A stretch of 64,000 nucleotides of DNA from Clostridium beijerinckii (lineage in GTDB: Bacteria; Bacillota; Clostridia; Clostridiales; Clostridiaceae), in the NCBI GenBank assembly GCA_003129525.1, contig CP029329.1, positions 3,904,001 through 3,968,000 of the forward strand, read 5' to 3'. Position numbers and translations under genes: made by a program. The notes beneath the pieces are model-generated. The model did not search any database. It was not told the DNA's origin and worked only from the letters and a program-made list of their open reading frames with translations. Positions 58,799 to 64,000 of this stretch are shown here, piece after piece. The stretch's first letter is position 1; every line of letters begins with the position of its first letter.

Positions 58799-59050
58799 TC
58801 ATTCCTTATTAATGTTTTGCTTCACTAATTGGTTAGTATAAACTGTAGTTCCTGTTACCAATACACCTTGTATTACTGATTCTGCACTAACACCCATTAT
58901 TCCAACTGCACCTAAAATTCCTGCAGCTAATAGTATAATAGGAATATATTTATCATTTATTTTCTCTGTACTTTTTATAATCATGCCTAATATATATAAA
59001 ACTGGAATTAAAATTAAAGCGTTTTGTGTTATATATTGTGCGACTTCCAT
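58799..59050 (-). CDS. Phage-type holin
   Basis: 83-residue membrane protein with two hydrophobic segments (ALILIPVLYILGMII and YIPIILLAAGILGAVGIMG) and a charged tail, resembling the clostridial phage holin family that forms pores releasing an endolysin. It lies 20 bp downstream of the GH25 lysozyme gene. AGGGAGG precedes the ATG. No other phage genes are next to the pair. Confidence 0.82.
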   Translation of the reverse strand: MEVAQYITQNALILIPVLYILGMIIKSTEKINDKYIPIILLAAGILGAVGIMGVSAESVIQGVLVTGTTVYTNQLVKQNINKE

Positions 59051-59070
59051 ATCTTTCCCTCCTTATTTTT

Positions 59071-59865
59071 TTAATTTTCTATACTATAAAACCAACTTCC
59101 TAATTTATTTTTAAGCTCTAAACATTTACTCATAGGCAGCATTTGAGTTTCAATCCAAACCCCTTTAGAATTGCCTCTAACATAACATTTAACTTCACCA
59201 AAGTAGCTTAATACATATTCTAAATCAATACCCTCAAAGCTTCTATTTCCTTTATATCCATTTGGCAAATAGTTAGTAACTACATATCCCTTCTTTTCAC
59301 TTATCAAAATTCCATCAAAGAAATTGTTTAAATCTACATTTCCACTTATGCCCTTTACAGAACCACTATCTGTATATTGATGTCCAACATAATCTTTTCC
59401 CCATACTTTAGTTTCCATAGGAGTTTTCACTCCATAATGAGCTATCCATAATGGATATTTAGCTATTCTACTATCCAAATTATCATTTGCAAAATAACCA
59501 CCTGTATAAATGCACAATGGTAACTCATTCAATTCTTCAAATTTTTTAATAAATCTCAGTGTATAATCAATTACATCAAAGTTATTTACTTCTACATCCA
59601 AACATGGTTTTAAACTGTTTTGTTTATCCTTTATCTTAATATGGAAGTTTTCTGCTTGAGTTTCTGGAGCGCTTGTCCCTACTAAGAAATGATAGAACCC
59701 AATTTTTAATCCTGCATTTAATGCACCATTATAGTTAGCTGACAACTTAACATCCGTATAGGTTGTACCTTCAGTAGCTTTAATATAAACTAATTCAATT
59801 CCATCATTTTTTACAGCCGTAAAATCTATACTTCCATTATGATTGCTAATATCTATTCCTTTCAT
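59071..59865 (-). CDS. GH25 lysozyme (endolysin-like)
   Basis: Cleaves peptidoglycan glycan strands. 264 residues: GIDISNHNGSIDFTAVKNDG (start), VYIKATEGTTYTD, CLDVEVNNF with the catalytic Asp/Glu (about residue 95), LPLCIYTGGYF and GHQYTDSGSV. Residues after about 200 form an unidentified C-terminal domain, perhaps wall binding. No signal peptide, consistent with export through the neighbouring holin. AGGAGAG precedes the ATG. Confidence 0.93.
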   Translation of the reverse strand: MKGIDISNHNGSIDFTAVKNDGIELVYIKATEGTTYTDVKLSANYNGALNAGLKIGFYHFLVGTSAPETQAENFHIKIKDKQNSLKPCLDVEVNNFDVIDYTLRFIKKFEELNELPLCIYTGGYFANDNLDSRIAKYPLWIAHYGVKTPMETKVWGKDYVGHQYTDSGSVKGISGNVDLNNFFDGILISEKKGYVVTNYLPNGYKGNRSFEGIDLEYVLSYFGEVKCYVRGNSKGVWIETQMLPMSKCLELKNKLGSWFYSIEN

Positions 59866-59992
59866 TAGCTCTCCTCCTTATATATAATATATATTTCCTT
59901 TTATTATGTTATATGATTTATATTAAGTTTTTGCGTATAAATGTTATATAAATTATTAATATTATAATAATATCTATTTTATTAAATTTTAA

Positions 59993-60020
59993 TTTACAAT
60001 TCCCATTATTTCAGTATAAT
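59993..60020 (+). promoter_or_regulatory. Sigma-A-type promoter for the His/Cys-rich gene
   Basis: TTTACA (59993-59998), 16-bp spacer, TATAAT (60015-60020), followed by an AGACATC ... GATGTCT inverted repeat in the 5' leader. Confidence 0.6.
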
Positions 60021-60116
60021 TTAAATATAAGACATCCTAAAATTCCAATCATATCTTTTACTTCAGATGTCTAAATAAAAAATATTAATATAACAAATTT
60101 TAAAGGCGGTGCAATT

Positions 60117-60491
60117 ATGTCAGCATATATGATTACATATTTTATAAGCGATACTAGTGGTCACGATCACGAACACGGTGAATCTTGTGGCTGTGGCGGA
60201 GATCATTCACATTCTCATGAACATGAAAATTGTGGATGTAATGAAGATCACGCACATTCTCATGAACCTATACACAGTGTTGCTAATTTAGTTGGAAAAA
60301 TAAAATCTTTGGGTCCTTGGGCTCAATTTCTACCTGAAGGATTTTTTGTTAAAACAGATTCATCTGCAGATGAAATATTCACTGAAGTTAGCTCTGTAGC
60401 TAACAAAGGAGATATTATCTTTGTAACAAAAATAGATTCAAAATCTTCAGCATGTGCAAATCCAGCTGTTTTAGATTGGCTTGCAAAATAG
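60117..60491 (+). CDS. His/Cys-rich putative metal-binding protein
   Basis: 124 residues with no recognised family. An N-terminal strand (MSAYMITYFISDTSG) is followed by a duplicated metal-binding-like tract, residues about 16-52, built of HDHEHGESCGCGGDHSHSHE and HENCGCNEDHAHSHEP. The C-terminal about 70 residues (SVANLVGKIKSLGPWAQFLP and NKGDIIFVTKID) look like a small folded domain. It could store or carry Co, Ni or Zn; its position near the cobaltochelatase operon is suggestive only. AAGGCGGTG precedes the ATG; own promoter and terminator. Confidence 0.8.
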   Translation: MSAYMITYFISDTSGHDHEHGESCGCGGDHSHSHEHENCGCNEDHAHSHEPIHSVANLVGKIKSLGPWAQFLPEGFFVKTDSSADEIFTEVSSVANKGDIIFVTKIDSKSSACANPAVLDWLAK

Positions 60492-60581
60492 ATTATACTT
60501 ATTCATATAACCCAAAATAAAGGATACTCTGTTGAGAGAATCCATATTTAATAAACTTTTATTTAAAGAGATATATGATAA

Positions 60582-60625
60582 AAATAGAGCTGTGTCAATA
60601 TAGTTGACACAGCTCTATTTTTTTA
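60582..60625 (+). terminator. Terminator after the His/Cys-rich gene
   Basis: AAATAGAGCTGTGTCAA and TTGACACAGCTCTATTT form a 17-bp perfect stem followed by a T-run. Confidence 0.9.
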
Positions 60626-60674
60626 TTTTATATAACAAAATATATTTTATTTTTATAATTAATATAATAAATAA

Positions 60675-60815
60675 TATCCATTAAAATTTAAACTGTCTAG
60701 CAGTTAAATCTTAATGGATATCCCACAAAATATTAAAAGGAGTCGTAATTTTGTATGACCTATTAATCATACTAGAGGAGCGATGAGTATATTTAGTAAT
60801 ATACACCTCTTTTTA
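60675..60815 (+). other. Possible small structured RNA or small-ORF locus
   Basis: A hairpin (60675-60720, ATCCATTAA ... TTAATGGAT) is followed by AAAGGAG (60735-60741), a tiny ATG-ACC-TAT-stop, GAGGAG (60775-60780) before another ATG (60783), and a stem AGAGG/CCTCT containing GTATAT/ATATAC that ends in TTTT (60806-60814). It looks transcribed and terminated, but I cannot identify it. Confidence 0.4.
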
Positions 60816-60980
60816 AAATTACTAACTATCTTATATTTTAACATACTTCCATCGAAAAACAAGTGTATTTTTTTAATATTTAGAAAATTATGATTAATTG
60901 AATAAATTAGCAAATTTAGTTAATATTATTATTCCTAATGATGTAATTAGTATCTTATTCTCATATTCAATAAAAAAATA

Positions 60981-61009
60981 TTGACATTATAGCTAAATAA
61001 GAGTAAAAT
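60981..61009 (+). promoter_or_regulatory. Promoter of tRNA-Glu
   Basis: TTGACA (60981-60986), 17-bp spacer, TAAAAT (61004-61009), 14 bp before the tRNA. Confidence 0.8.
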
Positions 61010-61023
61010 CATATTTGTTACAC

Positions 61024-61098
61024 GGCCCCTTGGTCAAGCGGTTAAGACGCCACCCTCTCACGGTGAAATCAGGAGTTCGATTCTCCTAGGGGTCACCA
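61024..61098 (+). tRNA. tRNA-Glu (anticodon CUC)
   Basis: Acceptor GGCCCCT pairs with AGGGGTC; D-arm GGTCAAGCGGTTAAGAC; anticodon loop CTCTCAC with anticodon CTC; T-arm AGGAGTTCGATTCTCCT; encoded CCA at 61096-61098. It stands alone, as clostridial integration-target tRNAs often do. Confidence 0.95.
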
Positions 61099-61759
61099 TT
61101 ATAGAAAACATCAGTGTTTAGGATAACAAAAACACTGATGTTTTTCTTATTTTCCCACACTTTTCCCACACTAGTTTTGGATAGGCTTTGAGAACACTTA
61201 TTTATAACTATCTGTCAGTATTCTATACCATTCATTATTTTAGCTTATATTTACTTTTTAATAAACTATAAGAAAAGCGAGAGTGATCAGATCTAAACAT
61301 AGTAACACTTATAGAACTTTGTAATTATTTAATAATTAATTCATATCCTCTCAATATTTTCCTTTTATATTATCAATAATATAATCTCATTTTATATATT
61401 ATTTTTTTCATTAACAACTAATATGTACCTAATCCAATTGTAATAATTAATTTTTAATACAATAGAAGAAAACTTTTTTAATATATATTTGAAAATATTT
61501 CTACAATAAAATAGTGGCCCTAGAAAAAATAAAAATAAATATAAACGACTTTGTAATAAAAAATAATATAAAAATCCTAAAGTAGAAATTTATTTAAAAT
61601 ATTTTTTCTACTTTAGGCTAAAATTCTTAATATTTTTATATCTATCGAATTACGTAACTTGTACCTATCAATTATTAGATTTTCTAAGTACTTTCACAAT
61701 TTAGGCATGCTTGCTATTAACTCATAATCAATTTTTAAAAATAAATCTAATTCTAAGTT
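61099..61759. other. Integration scar and gene-poor DNA after tRNA-Glu
   Basis: 61135-61195 read on the minus strand encodes VWEKCGK in a run like the C-terminal tail of many phage integrases that insert at a tRNA 3' end, but no integrase gene precedes it. The rest is A/T-rich with no supported gene. Confidence 0.5.
61106..61146 (+). terminator. Terminator after tRNA-Glu
   Basis: AAACATCAGTGTTT and AAACACTGATGTTTTT pair, followed by T-rich sequence. Confidence 0.8.
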
Positions 61760-62272
61760 TTATTCTAATACATCAAACCCATAACTCCTATCAATTATCC
61801 TACTATCATAACTAAATCTACATAAAAACAATGCCATATAAATATCCCCTGAAGCTCCAATAATATTAAGAAAAAATATCATTCCCCCTATAAATACTGG
61901 TAGCAATAAAGATAATATTGATATCACTATTAAAGGTCCCAATAAAACAATAAGAAATTGTAGTCTTGTTATTTTTTTCCCTGAAACCTCCATTGTATAA
62001 GCATAAATACCCTTGAATCCATATTTAACTTTACCTCCAAATAATTTATAAGCTATCCCATGAACTCCCTCATGTACTATAGAAATTGGTACCATTAAAA
62101 CCATTATATAAATACAAAAGTTCACTATTAAATTATTTGTTGGATAATAAATAATATTTTGATAGAATAAATAAGATAAAATCTCATCAAATATCGGATT
62201 CATAATAAATACTAAAATTACTGATATAAGAATACAAATTACATGGCTCTTCCATGTTAATTTAAAAGACAT
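61760..62272 (-). CDS. Putative zinc metalloprotease-like membrane protein (DUF3267 type)
   Basis: 170-residue polytopic membrane protein (about four to five segments). HEGVHGIAYKLFGG contains an HExxH motif as in the DUF3267 putative zincin-like family; a PLIVISIL-type segment follows. Active proteolysis is unproven. I choose ATG 62272 because GAGGTG lies 6 bp upstream; the open frame reaches 62323. It stands alone between the tRNA scar and the acquired module. Confidence 0.75.
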   Translation of the reverse strand: MSFKLTWKSHVICILISVILVFIMNPIFDEILSYLFYQNIIYYPTNNLIVNFCIYIMVLMVPISIVHEGVHGIAYKLFGGKVKYGFKGIYAYTMEVSGKKITRLQFLIVLLGPLIVISILSLLLPVFIGGMIFFLNIIGASGDIYMALFLCRFSYDSRIIDRSYGFDVLE

Positions 62273-62391
62273 GTTCATCACCTCAATTAAGAAGTATTGA
62301 CATATCCTTTTTATTTTAAACAATAATATTAATCATAACTATTTAGTAGATTTCTTGAATATAATTACCCATTATATAAATAATTAGAAGT

Positions 62392-62583
62392 TTACGAATA
62401 TGTGATTTTAAATTCACTACAACTTTTAGATACATATTCTTCATCAATAATTTGAACATACTGATCTGAAAAAGATATAGGAAGATTAAATATATCTTCC
62501 TCACTGATTTCTTTATTTAGTTCAATTAGCACGTTATTGATATATTTTACCGTAATGGATGGCTCTATAGGATAAAATAAATC
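62392..62583 (-). pseudogene. 3' fragment of an unknown gene
   Basis: An open frame of about 63 codons lacking a start, beginning right after a TGA at the junction near 62584. The last part reads ILIELNKEI-like, FNLPISFSDQYVQIIDEE and ends EFKITYS. It has native base composition while the DNA to the right is richer in G+C, so the 5' part was probably lost when the neighbouring module arrived. Confidence 0.5.
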
Positions 62584-62671
62584 TCAAATGCCGTTGGTCA
62601 TTCATGGGAACACATCAACAGAATTTTCCCCATATCGGTCGTTTGCGGAAACATATCAACATATTGCAAAG

Positions 62672-62702
62672 AATCCAGCACGAAAAAACGCACTGGATTC
62701 AT
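62672..62702 (-). terminator. Terminator of the DUF6985 gene
   Basis: GAATCCAG(TG)CG, loop TTTTTT, CG(TG)CTGGATTC form a 12-bp stem in DNA of visibly higher G+C. Confidence 0.65.
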
Positions 62703-62705
62703 ATA

Positions 62706-63149
62706 TCACAGGAATAAATCTTGGCTTCCCACTGAAATTTCAGGTACCAACTTCACTGCAATACCACGCTCTTCATCCCAAATACAATCCAAGAGCATAA
62801 TTGTAGTGCCATCCTGTTTAAACAACAAAGTCTTCGGAGTAACTATCTGAGCAAATTCATTAACTGTATTAACCGACCTTGCTCCCATCCAATAAACTGC
62901 CAGTTCTTGAAGATTCTCATTTATATATTCCTTTAGCTTTTCCCCAATTGTGTTTACCATAGCACTTTCATTATCACAAAAATTGGAATAACTCTTCTGC
63001 TGTTCTTGTGTAATCGGCTTTCCAGAATACGCTTTTGCTGCAACCGTTATATTCCATTCTTTTCCAAATATCATTAATTTCTGTTGTTTATACCATCTAT
63101 GCTTATATGTCATGTTACCAAAAATATCATCTTTACAAGTTTCTTCCAT
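62706..63149 (-). CDS. DUF6985-like protein, possible immunity protein
   Basis: 147 residues: YKHRWYKQQKLMIFGKEWNI, ITVAAKAYSGKPITQEQQKSY, and the C-terminal LLDCIWDEERGIAV and VGSQDLFL resemble the DUF6985 family, often found beside polymorphic toxins. No signal peptide or membrane segment. It follows the WHH-like nuclease gene by 21 bp on the same strand, the usual place for an immunity gene. GGGAGTG precedes the ATG. G+C is higher than in the rest of the window, suggesting transfer. Confidence 0.7.
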   Translation of the reverse strand: MEETCKDDIFGNMTYKHRWYKQQKLMIFGKEWNITVAAKAYSGKPITQEQQKSYSNFCDNESAMVNTIGEKLKEYINENLQELAVYWMGARSVNTVNEFAQIVTPKTLLFKQDGTTIMLLDCIWDEERGIAVKLVPEISVGSQDLFL

Positions 63150-63170
63150 ATTATAAACACTCCCTTTCCA

Positions 63171-63815
63171 CTATGCTTCTTTGTTCTGAGATTTGTATTC
63201 TGAAACTCCACCAGAATGAGAAATGTTACCATGCACTTCAGTTGGGACTTTTTGCATTGTTTTACAGTCTCTGCATTCATGCCATGTGTACTTATTTTCA
63301 TCGCGCCATTTTGCAACTTCTTCGGGTGTGCATCCTCTTTGTTCAGCCAATTTTTCATCAGCTTGGTCAAAATTCGCATCCCTATCATCAGTGAAATCTT
63401 CGATTTCAACCTGGCCTTTTACTACTTCTGAAAAATCTGGTGCACCATCTTTGAATGGAATTGATTCAAAACCATATTGTTTCATAATTTCTCCCCATGT
63501 CTTGTGTTCTGGATTTGTACCATTTCTGTCACCCGGTATAACTTCAGGATTAGGCTTCCAATCTGAATTTCCAGGTTCGTCCGACCATTCACCACCATTT
63601 CTTGGAAGTAGATGAGTCCGTTCTGAATTTCTGAATTCCGCATTTACATCTGAACTCTTTTGTTCCTGTATTCCAGACCGAAATATATTATTCAAAAAAT
63701 CTCTGCTTTCTTGAGGTGTTATTGAGCTTTCTGGCTGAATTTTTCTGTAATCTGCCATTTCAGGCTTTTGTTCAAGAAACTCAGGCATCTCTATTGCTCT
63801 ACCAATTTCAGACAT
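63171..63815 (-). CDS. HNH/endonuclease VII-type toxin-domain protein (WHH-like)
   Basis: 214 residues. The C-terminal about 100 residues match the general pattern of HNH/WHH polymorphic toxins: EWSDEPGNSDWKPNPEVIPG early, then KYTWHECRDCKTMQKVPTEV and HGNISHSGGVSEY at the end. WHE replaces the usual WHH, so one catalytic residue may be altered. The N-terminal 70 residues look like a pre-toxin linker; no signal peptide. It starts at ATG 63815 overlapping the upstream stop (TGATG), AGGAGG upstream. DUF6985-like gene follows as likely immunity. Confidence 0.75.
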   Translation of the reverse strand: MSEIGRAIEMPEFLEQKPEMADYRKIQPESSITPQESRDFLNNIFRSGIQEQKSSDVNAEFRNSERTHLLPRNGGEWSDEPGNSDWKPNPEVIPGDRNGTNPEHKTWGEIMKQYGFESIPFKDGAPDFSEVVKGQVEIEDFTDDRDANFDQADEKLAEQRGCTPEEVAKWRDENKYTWHECRDCKTMQKVPTEVHGNISHSGGVSEYKSQNKEA

Positions 63816-64000
63816 CAAATAACACCTCCTTTTGCTCGATACATCTCCGTAAACCTACACAAAAGTGCATTGTAGCTTGAATCTCTATCGGCTTTTTCAA
63901 ATATAATAAGTGCCATAAGTAAATCCATTTGTTGCTTACTATATCCACTCACCGACGGGTTTAGCTTTTCAATTACAGCGTTTGCCCATTCTTTCACTTC
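63815..64000 (-). CDS. Unknown protein, N-terminal part outside the window
   Basis: Open through the right edge; only the last about 61 codons are seen (EWANAVIEKLNPSVSGYSKQ ... RFTEMYRAKGGVI). I do not recognise it. Its stop overlaps the start of the toxin-domain gene, so they are translationally coupled. It has the same higher G+C as the module. Confidence 0.55.
   Translation of the reverse strand, partial: EVKEWANAVIEKLNPSVSGYSKQQMDLLMALIIFEKADRDSSYNALLCRFTEMYRAKGGVI

Larger units (their letters stand above)
60492..61023. other. Intergenic region with several hairpins
   Basis: A 532-bp region between the His/Cys-rich gene and tRNA-Glu, holding a terminator, an unexplained structured segment (60675-60815) and the tRNA promoter. 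Confidence 0.6.

Noticed and set aside
58799..61200. Complete prophage between the holin and tRNA
   Set aside because: Only a holin, a lysozyme and an integrase-tail scar are present; no structural, terminase or replication genes.
62588..62800. 70-codon plus-strand ORF
   Set aside because: It overlaps the DUF6985-like gene's 3' end and terminator antisense, has no ribosome-binding site and seems a shadow.

Overview
The window is low-GC, strongly A+T-rich chromosomal DNA of an anaerobic, spore-forming, solvent-type Clostridium (the C. beijerinckii group is my guess from gene content and style; this cannot be proven here). Supporting signs are the clostridial hemA - precorrin-2 dehydrogenase - hemC order, a complete oxygen-independent (cbi) cobalamin pathway, a YtaF-type sporulation membrane protein, a flavodiiron/rubredoxin/NADH-oxidoreductase fusion, and strong AGGAGG ribosome-binding sites.

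Layout. 1-2617 (-): start of a tetrapyrrole operon (hemA, precorrin-2 dehydrogenase, hemC cut by the window edge). 3060-9000: adenine deaminase with a consensus promoter, an HD-GYP protein, a HAD phosphatase, a Gfo/Idh/MocA oxidoreductase and YtaF. 9149-10230: a tandem pair of unknown paralogues. 10390-24096 (-): the late half of the B12 pathway (cbiH, cbiJ, cobT, cobO, cobU, cobS, a CobU-like protein, cobC, cbiB, cobD, a DUF71-type ATP pyrophosphatase, cbiP), headed by a PAS-PAS-GGDEF-HD-GYP gene 6 bp upstream of cbiH. 24469-48569: a block unrelated to B12 containing an intact IS4-family element with target duplication, an AmmeMemoRadiSam pair with a small upstream ORF, kup, a nitroreductase, a flavodiiron fusion, an NlpC/P60 hydrolase, a TSUP transporter, and a lactose/galactoside locus (lacZ, two O-acetyltransferases, LacI-type regulator) that carries a deletion junction fusing a truncated response regulator to a truncated sugar-binding protein. 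48687-58388 (-): the early half of the B12 pathway (cbiK, cbiA, cbiC, a DUF2225 gene, cbiD, cbiE, cbiT, cbiL, cbiF, cbiG). 58799-60491: a holin/GH25 lysozyme pair and a His/Cys-rich protein. 61024-64000: tRNA-Glu(CUC) with an integrase-tail scar, then a DUF3267-like membrane protein, a gene fragment and a higher-GC, acquired toxin-like HNH/DUF6985 module running off the right edge.

How the genes work together. HemA and HemC feed uroporphyrinogen synthesis and the dehydrogenase makes sirohydrochlorin. CbiK inserts cobalt; CbiL, F, G, D, E/T, H, J and C build cobyrinate; CbiA and CbiP amidate it; CobO adenosylates; CobD, CbiB, CobU, CobS, CobT and CobC attach the lower nucleotide loop. All B12 genes are on one strand but are split between cbiG and cbiH by about 24 kb of other genes.

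Striking features: no recognisable cobalamin riboswitch, but a structured leader ending in an intrinsic terminator just upstream of cbiK; several families of small dispersed repeats concentrated in the B12 cluster, one of which appears inside cbiD in frame and possibly another in cobU; two unlisted small ORFs with strong ribosome-binding sites (20611-20682 and 31121-31276).
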